Source: Gonium pectorale
Lineage: Eukaryota; Chlorophyta; Chlorophyceae; Chlamydomonadales; Volvocaceae
Direction of reading: 5' to 3'
Assembly (NCBI GenBank): GCA_001584585.1
Contig: LSYV01000020.1
Span: 1-59,923, forward strand
Length of the DNA stretch: 59,923 nt
Below, piece after piece: positions 11,701 through 20,865 of this stretch (positions are counted from its first letter, which is position 1; every line of letters begins with the position of its first letter). A model generated the notes under the pieces. That model saw only the letters and a list, made by a program, of their open reading frames with translations. It did not search any database and was not told where the DNA came from. A program made the translations under genes and the position numbers.

Positions 11701-14700
11701 GATACCGGCCGGGAGCGCACCCGACTGGAGCCAAGTAGCCGAGAGGCAGACGCACAGGCCGAGGTCAACGGCGCTGGGGGTGGCCCGGATGTCGGCATTG
11801 ATGACGTGGGCTACTTGCGCAATTTGAGCGTAAGTGCCAGGTGCAGTGTTTCGAAAGTGGCTGCCCCGAAACTGGCTTGGTACCGGGTAGAGGCCCGGCT
11901 GGCGTGTGTTCACGGCCCGCTCTCGCCTGCCCGCGTCCATTGTCCAACTCCCATCTTCGCGCTGGCTTGCACCGTACGCGCAGGCCCCTCCGTCCTTGCG
12001 CCAGCCCAACTGCCCACCCAGCAACCCGCCTGCTGCCCTGTACAGGCCTACTTCGGCGAGCTGCGCTCACGGGTGCTCACCAGCGGTGGTGCTGCAGGTC
12101 ACAGCAAAGCCAAGCTGAGGCCAACTGCTTCATCGTCAAAGATGAAATGGAAGGACCCCAGGCTCTCGAGGACAGTGGAGGACGCCATCCGCACTGTACA
12201 GGCAGGTCATGCTGTTAGCAGTGAGTCATCGTGCGGGACGTGGGGTTCTTTTCTATTGCGACGGCCGCTTAGTTACATCAGCAAGGCGTCGAACGAGCGG
12301 CATTCCCTGCCCGTGTGGATATGCTGCCCCTGCTCCGGCCAGGCTGAGATCCAGGAAGAGAGCCTGCAAGTGCACGCCCTGCTGGGCCAGGGCGCGGGCA
12401 GCGTCGCGTACCAGGGCCTATGGCGAGGGCTGCCGGTGGCGGTCAAGACGCTCGTGGTGTCTGACGCGGCGGCCAACAGGACGGAAGGCCCCGCACCGCA
12501 GCGGGCGGTGCTGGAGGCGGCCATCTCCATGAGCATGGACCACCCCAACGTCGTCGGTGAGCCGGGCTGTGTCATCTGACTCGGCGGGTGGGCATCACGG
12601 CTTGGGCCGCTATGCTGTCACTCCTGCTTGCTGTGAATTGCTTGGCAGCGATGATGCATTTCGGCCTTTTTGGCCTAAGCGCACGCTGATGCGCAGGGTT
12701 CCTGGTTGCGTGACAGTCTGCTGGCCTACCAACCTGAGTGCGGTTGCCTTGCCGACCCTTCCCCACCACACAGCCACCTACACATATGTGCTCAAGCCCC
12801 TGGTGCACGAGCCCCAGGCCGCCGAGCCGGGGCAAAGGGAGCAGCCCGGGACAGAAAATGGCAGGCCGCCTCTTGCAGGGCCAGACAGCGCTCGGGCCAG
12901 TGGGCTTGACGCCATGGAGAGTGAGGACGCGTACAAGCTGTACATCGTTCAGGAGCTCTGCAACGGAGGGTCGCTGCGGCAGGCGCTGGGTGAGAGTCCG
13001 GCGGCGCCCAAGCTGTCATGCACCCATGTGTGCTGCCTTCACTCTCGGCCCCTGCTTTCACCCTCCTTGCGTTGAACCGTGTGCGTATGCGTGTGCTGTG
13101 CTTGGTGCAGTTGCAAGCTGGCGGTTGAAGTCCCAGTTGAAACCCTCCTCCAGGGAATGGCATGGCTGGTTCGGTCCGTGCCGGCGGCGCCTGTCGCCGT
13201 CTTGCCTTGCGCCTGGCTCTGGACGTGGCTCTGGGCATGCGCCACGTGCACAGCTGCAACATTGTGCACGGAGACCTCAAACCAGGTGAAGCTGAAGGAG
13301 CCCCCGGTCGCGGGTCCTCCGCCATTCCCTGCTCGCAAACCTCTGTCCTCCCCACTATCGCCGACCGCACTGTGCTTGCCTTGTCCCCAGACAACATACT
13401 GTTAAGCTATGCGGAAATGAAGGCGCAGCAGGGCGCCCCGGTCTTTGCTGTGGAGTCCTCCAGCGCGCTATCGTCTGCGCCGACATCCTCTGCGGCGGCG
13501 TTGGACCGAAGCGGCCTCGTGCCCCTGATCGCCAAGGTGGCGGACTTTGGCCTGAGCCTGCCGTTGGCGCAGGGGGCCACCCACGCGTCGCAGCGTTTCG
13601 TGGGAACGCCTGCCTACGCGGCGCCCGAGGTGCGCTACAGCCTGATACGGTGGAAGCTGGGCCGGGCATAGTCACGGCGTGTAGCGCATGGCCATTGTGG
13701 GCGGGACCTAACAGCTCCCCCCTTTCCGCAAATGCGCGCCCACAGGTGTTTGCAGACGGCCGTGTGTCGCCCCGGTCCGATGTGTGGTCGTTCGGCCTGA
13801 TCCTGCTGGAGCTCTACTACGGCTGCACGGTCGGGGAGCTGCGCGATCTGCAGCCCGCAGCCGCCCTGGAGGCCGACGCCAGCTCCCTGCAGCACTTGTA
13901 CCAGGCACTGCTGCAGGTGAGCGGCCTGGGTTGCGGGCCTGCGCACTTGCTTGGGCGAGGGCAAGGGGAACGGCAAGGACGGAACGTAGGTTTCCGCAAG
14001 GGACACGGGGCCAAGTTGTCCCAAGCCATCGGACATCTTTGCCGGGGCAGCTCACATGGCAGCACTACCGGCCGGGCGGTGCGATGTGATGCGGTGCGGG
14101 TGCGGGGAGCGGCGGGTGGGCATCCCGGCAGACCTCCCTCTGGGTCGAGGGAGCTGCTGCGCCAGCGACCCTTCAACTCTGGGTGGGCCCCCTGCCCACG
14201 TCCCCATCTTAGCCCTTAACCCTATCCGCGCTTCAAATGCAGGACGTAACGGCCTACCGGCGCTGCTATGGCGAGCTTGTAGGTGCCTGCCTGTCAGTAG
14301 ATCCGCACGCCCGGCCTGAATTCGCCAACATTACCGACCGCCTACAAGAGGAGTTCAACAACTGCACGGAAGCAGGTACCACGATAGTTACCAGATGCGC
14401 CTAATGAATGAGGTGGGGTGATTTCCCGCAAGATTGGGTTAGGGCCATAACTGGGGCCTGACGCTCGCAATGTATTTTTTTTGCGTGCGGTGTACCCTGA
14501 CGCCCTTCGCATTAGTGCTGGCTCGGGTCGGCTTGGACGCGCGGGGGTTGTATTCCCACCCAAGATGTTCGAGGTGGGGGCGACGGGTAGGTGTTGCCCG
14601 GGGTACGAGAGTAGTGCTCGGACGCAACCGACTGCTTTTCGCAGGCTTCGACACGGCCGCTGCGAGCTCATATGGTTTTGATTTTCCACATTCATACGGT

Positions 14701-14850
14701 ACACTTTGCCTGGCCGCGTGCTGCTTGCCTAGGAATGAAGTGAGCAAGCTTGGTGTATGGTGGAGGTGTTCAGTGGCCGCCAGCGCACTTGTCAGGCTGC
14801 TCTACGTTCCCGAGATACCTGTAAGCAAGTATGACGAGATGTTCGGGTGA
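2767..14850 (+). CDS. Receptor-like TKL protein kinase (RLK1)
   Basis: Predicted 1,714-residue surface kinase that would relay an outside signal by Ser/Thr phosphorylation. Exons: 2767-3145, 3464-3972, 4363-4494, 4777-4904, 5234-5414, 5727-5804, 6163-6303, 7199-7293, 7735-7891, 8459-8634, 8884-9479, 9764-9996, 10140-10305, 10791-11362, 11695-11829, 12046-12201, 12343-12556, 12774-12989, 13154-13285, 13391-13629, 13746-13916, 14243-14375, 14645-14850; all phases agree. Order: signal peptide (MLAVVLALFWLWPLSLSA), ectodomain with repeated VTLVLS/VTLVIP-type strands, proline hinge (about 860-935), membrane helix (about 1060-1087), kinase (about 1280-1640). Kinase motifs: GQGAGSVAYQG, VAVK (Lys about 1313), HGDLKPDNILL in place of HRD, DFGLS, AAPE. 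Exons 4 and 16 end at CAG|GC, implying GC-AG introns. If the last intron is retained the protein stops at 14404. The kinase call is secure; ligand and substrate are unknown. Confidence 0.88.
6453..6963. mobile_element. Possible insertion bounded by a 16-bp direct repeat
   Basis: The string gggtgtcacagggtgt occurs at 6453-6468 and again at 6948-6963, inside one RLK1 intron (6304-7198). The roughly 480 bp between the copies includes the 245-bp element that recurs at 56515. This could be a target-site duplication around an insertion. The string is itself repetitive (gggtgt twice), so slippage is an alternative. Confidence 0.4.
6464..6710 (+). repeat. 245-bp interspersed element, copy 1
   Basis: By eye about 90% identical to the reverse complement of 56515-56762. 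Shared blocks include acgagcgtaagcgcgaaa, ccagctccagaggcagtcg, agttcggcggcgacc and tgcaatgccgtgctggg. It lies within an RLK1 intron. On the minus strand both copies keep a similar open frame beginning MHRVT(P/S)ERILGR, which may be a transposon relic or chance. I see no terminal inverted repeats. Confidence 0.8.
9790..9957 (+). repeat. Proline-codon-rich tract of RLK1 hinge
   Basis: Imprecise repeats of ccg/cca/ccc codons with interspersed agc and tct encode a PPSPPP, PPPPPPSP, SPPEPPSPP-type stretch inside RLK1 exon 12. SPPP-like tracts are typical of hydroxyproline-rich, O-glycosylated wall and pherophorin-type proteins of volvocine algae. Here the tract probably acts as an extended stalk between ectodomain modules. 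Confidence 0.85.
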
Positions 14851-15853
14851 CGGCCCATCCGCCTGGCTGCTTGGCTAGCAGTCGCTTACTGCCCGGTTTA
14901 TGGCCCACTAGTACGTAATAGGCCACATCGTTAGGCTGTTTCGCTGTGCACTGAAGTCGGGTGGCGCCTGCTCAGCACGCAAATACCCTTGTCCTATATG
15001 ACATGCGAGTCCGAACGCATTGGTGAGACGACGACGTGTATGTATGCGCGTATGTCAGGGGCTCAGACAAGTTCGACTCGCGCTTTCCGTTGCCGCTTTC
15101 CGTTTCCGTTGCGGTTGTCGTGGCATCTGATCCAATATCATCGTCGAACCCGATGGCGAGCCAAGTGCAGCCCTAAGAGTGGGCATCAATTGTGCCGTGC
15201 GCAGTCTTCCTCTTGAGCCATCAACACTATGGTTCTGCGCGCCTTGCAGACCAACCGATGGCAGCGGTCCATACCAATGGCACGTGCATGTCTACGCGCA
15301 CAAGGTACCGCACATACACGGCCCACTTGGTACTGATCGAAGCGCCCGCGGCACGTCTAGGTTGGGCCACCACATCTATCGTTGCATCACGCCGTACATC
15401 GGCGCCTACAATCACATATAGAGCATCGAATGCATGCCCTCCATGCGCCTCTCTTCCTAAGCGTCAGCTCGAACCATTCGAGAGTATCTAGGGTTGAGCC
15501 AGCAAGCACCTCTCACGCTGCAGGTGATACCCTGCTTTGTTAACGCAGCAGACCGCTCCGCTCAGCAATGTTCATGCGACATACAGCCCCGATGGGCATC
15601 TTGAAGCCCGGCTTGCCCTCAACGGGGCCGCTTCAGCACCCGCCACCTGGCTCACAAACTGCACCCAGACATGCCCCCCGCCAAGTATCATGTACGCAGC
15701 TCGCTCACGTACTTTACTGGACCCGCTACGCTCCCGTTAGCCTTGTTTCAGAAAACCGATACGCTACGCTGAAGGGCAGGCGGGGCCCCGGCTGAACCGT
15801 AGGACCCTACGGCCTCCACGAGGCCCCGGCCTCCTGGACCCGACCTTCTCGGC
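14851..15853. other. Convergent intergenic region RLK1 / STL1-like
   Basis: This is the 3' flank of both RLK1 (+) and the STL1-like kinase (-). I found no gene. I also found neither a TGTAA on the plus strand nor its complement on the minus strand, so the poly(A) sites of both genes are unplaced and may use variant signals. Confidence 0.5.
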
Positions 15854-18800
15854 TCAGAACTCAGGCATGAAGAAGCGGTGCGACAGCGCCTGGTTGACGC
15901 TGAGGCGGCCGCGGTTGTAGCTGTCGCGCTTGGTGATGAGCTTGCAGGCCAGGTCCCAGCCCGCCTGGTTGTTGCGGTCCAGCAGCGAGAAGTCGTACTT
16001 CTGGCCCTGCGGGCCGACGGGGGCGTCCTTGGGCGACAGCAGCGCCTGGGCACAGCCGTCCTGGGGGGCTTGGGCATCGACCTGCCCGTGGTCGTTGCAC
16101 TTGCCCTGCTGCATTCTACAGTGATATGGGACCCCCTGGCCGCTACGGCAATGCTGACACACGGCCACCCACCCGCCCACACACCCAACACCGTCACCCC
16201 GCCCACTCGTCGCATGCGTTGTTCCTTTTCAACACACCCAACACCCACCCTGTACATGCGCCAGCGGTTGAGGTCGTTATCGTACTGCCGCAGCTCAGTG
16301 TTGAAGAGCCGGATGTTGGCGACGGGCCGGAGCTCGGGCACGCACATCTGCATCAGCAGCACGCCCGCCGTGTACGAGTCGAACAGGTCGGGCCGGCCGT
16401 AGATCCAGGCGAAGGGCGATAGCAGGGCCGCCAGGAAGGGCGCGGGGGCGCGCGGGAAGCCTGCGGGGCGGAGGTAGGTTGAGGGGCGCACATGCCAGGG
16501 GGCGTTAAAGGCGAAGGCAGCAAAAGAGGCTGTGTCTGTGGAACCGAAAGGTCAGGCTGGGACGGCTGGACGTGCGGTTGTTTGTTACTCATCCGCATCC
16601 ATATGTGTTTTTGACGCAGCACCACGCGGTCAGAATTGCAACACGCTTGCACGGCTGGGCTGCACGTCCGCCGCTAGCAGGTAGCGCTGAGCAACGTACT
16701 GGACAGCGCATTCCCCGCCAGCAGCATCTCTGCCCCAAACAAACGATGACCCAAGGTGTGGGGTCTGTCCGCCCATCCTCCCAAACCGTGATCCCCCGTC
16801 GTACCCCCGCAACCCAGGCCAGTACGAAGTGGTGATCGGGTCGGTGCCGTTGGGAAATTCCGTCTGCACAGGCCTGGCCGTCTGGGCAGGCCTGTGCTCG
16901 CGGCGCCAGTGCTGTGCCAGTCTGTCGCGTGCTAGGTCCGGTGGGGGGGCACGGGATTTCCTCCGTCTCCCCGCCACGTTATCGGCACCTACAAACCTTG
17001 GAAGCACACTGCAGCGCTGCTCGTTCGTCGCTGACGTCGTAGTTTCGCAGGTCGTCTACACGCCAAGACCACTACAACTCATCCTCTTGAGCACCGGTAT
17101 GCGATTCGGTGTCCGCGACGCAACCCGTTTCCCTTCTTCATTACCCCGCAACCCACTCTGCGGCATGACGAGCTCCTCGGGCGGGCTGTAGCGCGGATCC
17201 AGCATCCCGTACAGCGGGTTGAAGTTGATGCCCGTGCACATGTCCACCGCGGCGCCAAAGTCGATGATCTTCACCTGCGGAGAAAGAAGGGGATCACACG
17301 GGGAGTTGATTTCGGTGTGGACCCCCTCACACCGAAGGCGGGAGGAGGTGGAAGGGGACGCACCTTGCTGGATTGCGTATGGAACCTGGTCGCCTTCGCG
17401 ACTGGCACCCGAGCAGACGGCTTACATACCAAAAGCATTGGGGCCAGGGCCGCAGCTGAACCCCAGCCGGCCGACCAGCCTGCACCTCGTCCCTTCCGCC
17501 AATCGTCCCCGGGTCTCGGCGCACCTGCCCGTCCACGGTGACGAGCAGGTTCTCCGGCTTGATGTCCCGGTGCACGATGCCCACGCTGTGCAGTCGCCTC
17601 AGGCCCTTCAGCACCTGGCGCATCACGCCCTTGATCACCTGCGGGAAGCAGGAATGAGGCAATACGTCGGAACCCACTGCAGCATCAGCAGGCCACCGGA
17701 GGCAAACGTCGCCGTTCAGCTTCTGGGCGACCTGCTGGAGCGGCACCACGAGCCCGTCTCATCGGTGCCCGCTAGGCGACACTAAACCAAGTTTTCGCAA
17801 ACTACACAGATTTTGGTGAATGCAGCACTGGGAGGCCCGGCACAGGCCCGTTGTTCAGGCTCAGCGCCAGCCGACCGAAGCGCTGCTGGTGGTCACGGCG
17901 GGCTACAGCGGCCGCTCCGCCAGCCCCGCTCTCCCATCCCCCTCCGCCACGCCACGCCACGCCCCACGCCGCCACCGCGCCGCCACGCACGTTGATGTCC
18001 CGCTTGTCCTGCGGCATGTCGTCGGGTATCCTGCGGCCTGCCATCATGAACTCTTCCAGGCACGACGGGAAGGGGCCCAGCTTGCCATCCAGCGCGTCGC
18101 CCAGCGTGGCGTCGCTCTCAAACTTCCACACCAGCCATTGGCTGCCCTTGGTGAAGGCACCGTCAGCGGTGGCTAACAGGGGAGAGGCGAGAAGGTTGGG
18201 GAGCAAAAGGAGGCAGGGGAGGGCGATACTGAATGCCGCAGCAGCGCACCCTGCGGGAGAAGCGGGAGCACACCCGGGCAGGACAAGGCACGTGGTGGCA
18301 CGCTTGAGCGACTGCGCTTGCACGCCGCGCTGGCAGCAACTTTTCTACAGCGCGGCGCCATAGCACACATTTTGCTATTCATGGCTGGTAGGAGTGTGTA
18401 CAGACATGCTTCCGACCGAGCAGCAGCAATCGGCCAGTTCGTAAGCCTCGGCACCGCATGGTTACGTATTCGCGCTCCCGATCCGCCCGCCTGGCGACTG
18501 TTGGTCCCTTTATGCGGAAGCCTGTCCGTTCCACCCTGATGACACCTCCGGGCCGCTGCCAACCCGTCACCAACCCCGTCGCTCACTGCTAGTGAAGTAG
18601 CCCAGGAACTCTGCGCAGGATGAGGCCACCAGCGGGTTGCGCTTGATCTTGGCGCACATGTAGGCCTCCACCATGCCCGTCTCCGCGCTGCCCTTGGCCA
18701 GCGTGCCCGTCTTGAGGAAGTCCGTCCTGCGGGCGGGCAGACCTCAGCGCGGATAGGTCGAAATACCGGTGGCCACAGCTAAGGAATAATTGCATGCGAG

Positions 18801-20136
18801 CATTCCAGATTCCGATTCCGAGATTGGACAATTGGTCAGCTTACAGTCGCCTGTTTGGCGGAAAAGGGCCCTTCCAACACGGTCGCGCCCCTTCCGTCGC
18901 ACCCTGGTGCCGAACGCCCCAGGAATGTATCTGTGGTTGAGTCATTCAGGGCTACGACAGGTAGCTTTCACTTTGCCACGGACGCAGCTATGACCTCCCA
19001 ACCGCTGGCGGCGCCAGCCACCCCAGCTCCCACCTGACGCCCTGGCGGTCCATGTTGACACGCTTGAGGACCACGCGCCGCTTCTTCTGCTCAGGGGTCA
19101 GCTTGCTGCGCACAGTAACGCCGGCGTCCTCGTCCTGGGTCCGCACGGCAATCAAGGGTCACAGAATTGGAGGGTGCAAGAATGCAGTGTGACCCGTATC
19201 CCCAGTGCCCACAACGGGGACCCATGCACTGAGCCGCCAGGACACGCCGGCAAAAGGTCCACACGCAGCGGGCGCGCGAGAGGGACCACGGCGGTGACGA
19301 ATCCGGAGGTGGAGCCCCGGACATGGTGTCGAAATGGGGCAAGGCAGGGGCGTGTCATGTGCTTTGGTTGCGCTTAGAGGCAGGACTCGGCCTTGAACCG
19401 CGTCGGGTAGCTCAGGCTTGGGTAGCGCGATGACCCTTCCCCTGCCTAATGATATGGCCCTTATTCGCCGCGCGCAGCGCAACACCGTCACGGCATGTGC
19501 GCCCCCGCCCATAGCCCTCCCTCCCACGGCGGGGCCGCACGCCATGGTAGGTGCACCCAGCGCCCTTACCGTAAGGCGAAGGCCCTCAAAGGTGATGCCA
19601 AAGTTCCCCCCGCCCAGCTTGTCACGCAGCTGGAAGTCCTCGCTGCTCCACTTGCTATTGTTGCCGTCTGTGAGCGGCGCGCTCACGTAGAAGTCCCAGA
19701 TGTTCCACAAGGGGTTCGGCCTGGAGAACAGCGCATAGTACAGTGCCTGCAAACGCCAGGCAGATACAAATGCACGTGCGTAAGTAGGTGCTCCCACGTC
19801 GGCACGTGAGAGCATAGGCCAGTGGACACGCACCGTCAGCCTGCTCACTCCCGGGAGCGTGGGGGCCAGCGTCGCCAGCGCCGCGATGTCCCCGCCGATG
19901 GTTGACACCGCGGGTTGCAGAGGCCCGGGCGCAGCAGCGGCCGCTGCGGTGACCACGCTCTGCACCGCGTCGGCGATGCTGGCAAGCTCGGGCCCAGTTG
20001 CATGCACCACAACCGGCGAGTGCCGCCGTTGGTGGCGTCGTTGGTGCTGGAAGCTACATGGCTTGAAGGGCTGGGTTGGGTGCGGGCACTGGGCCAAGGG
20101 GAGCGGTCCAGTGGTTGCGCGACCTAGAGCCTGCAT
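15854..20136 (-). CDS. STL1: Chloroplast STN8/STL1-like thylakoid protein kinase
   Basis: Predicted 533-residue Ser/Thr kinase of the STT7/STN family, which phosphorylates light-harvesting and photosystem II proteins at the thylakoid. Exons (high to low): 20136-19834, 19746-19570, 19134-19034, 18726-18587, 18172-17991, 17638-17525, 17274-17157, 16460-16249, 16108-15854; phases agree. An Arg/Ser-rich transit peptide ([10 protein letters not shown]...) comes first, with an in-frame ATG also at 20211. Motifs: [18 protein letters not shown] (Lys about 184), [34 protein letters not shown] (Asp about 326), [17 protein letters not shown] and [19 protein letters not shown]. It ends soon after [15 protein letters not shown], without the long C-terminal tail of Chlamydomonas Stt7. 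No cysteine lies between the transit peptide and the kinase domain, so the lumenal CxxxxC pair of Stt7/STN7 is absent. Both points favour STN8/STL1; the exact orthologue needs a tree. Confidence 0.85.
16940..17156 (-). repeat. Introner-like sequence, copy C (STL1-like intron)
   Basis: Read on the minus strand, this is the first 215 or so bases of the intron after the PPEELVMPQ exon, beginning with the donor GTGGGT. It aligns with 47936-48139 through shared blocks cgtcgcggacac, gaatcgcat, gtagacgacctgcg, cagcgctgcag and ggaggaaa, with indels. It also aligns with the first 95 bases of the intron at 49855. It lies in the same orientation as its host gene. Confidence 0.75.
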
Positions 20137-20865
20137 CGTCGCTCGCCGCGTGCGATCAGCCCGGTCGGGAGGTGCAACTAAGAATAATTGGGCACAAGGC
20201 TTGGGCAGCAAGCACAGAAAGTATTGATGCGGGGTGAGAGGGACGACTGGCTAAGGTAAGCTCCCCAGGCAGAGGCAACTCAAACGCCACGAAGATGCAG
20301 AGTCGGCAATAAGACACTGGTAGGAGCAAGTGCCTCAGGAAGCCGTGGGCCGAGGTGCACGCAAGCAAACTGCCGTACATGGGTGCCGGTGGGCGAGTGC
20401 AGCGGATGGAAGGGCATGCATGGCTCGCATTCATGGCCGATGAGAGGAACTGCACTTTGCTGGGCTAGGTTCGCGCACGCGCGAGCTGACCTCTGCTTTC
20501 GGTATCATGGTGAGGTTTCTCCTCAGCTAGCAGCAAACATTGCAGTGCCGAAGTCAAGGTATGCCAGACATGTTGCCCCTTGGCCGGAACTTCCCGACCG
20601 AGAAAGCCCTCGGCACCCGTGCGCGCGTTCTCAGTTCAACCGACTTCATTCTCGTTTCGACACCGAGCGAGAGAAATTTGGATTTGATTCTTTTCACCAG
20701 CAAAATCCTGTCCACAACCCGTCTACGACAGTCCTCCAGTGGGCCTGAAAGCCCCGAACGTCTTGTAATCACCCTCGACAGCTCTCGAATACTGCTGCAG
20801 CTGTATACCGACACCAACGAAACAAAACAAGCCTTGCTGCGGTTAACTTTGCGCCGCCGAGAACC
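20137..20865. promoter_or_regulatory. Divergent upstream region, STL1-like kinase and PDF protein
   Basis: About 730 bp separate the start codons of two head-to-head genes, so both promoters and 5' UTRs must lie here. The STL1-like frame stays open upstream to an ATG at 20211, so its true start may be there. No clear TATA box or known element is recognisable. Confidence 0.6.
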
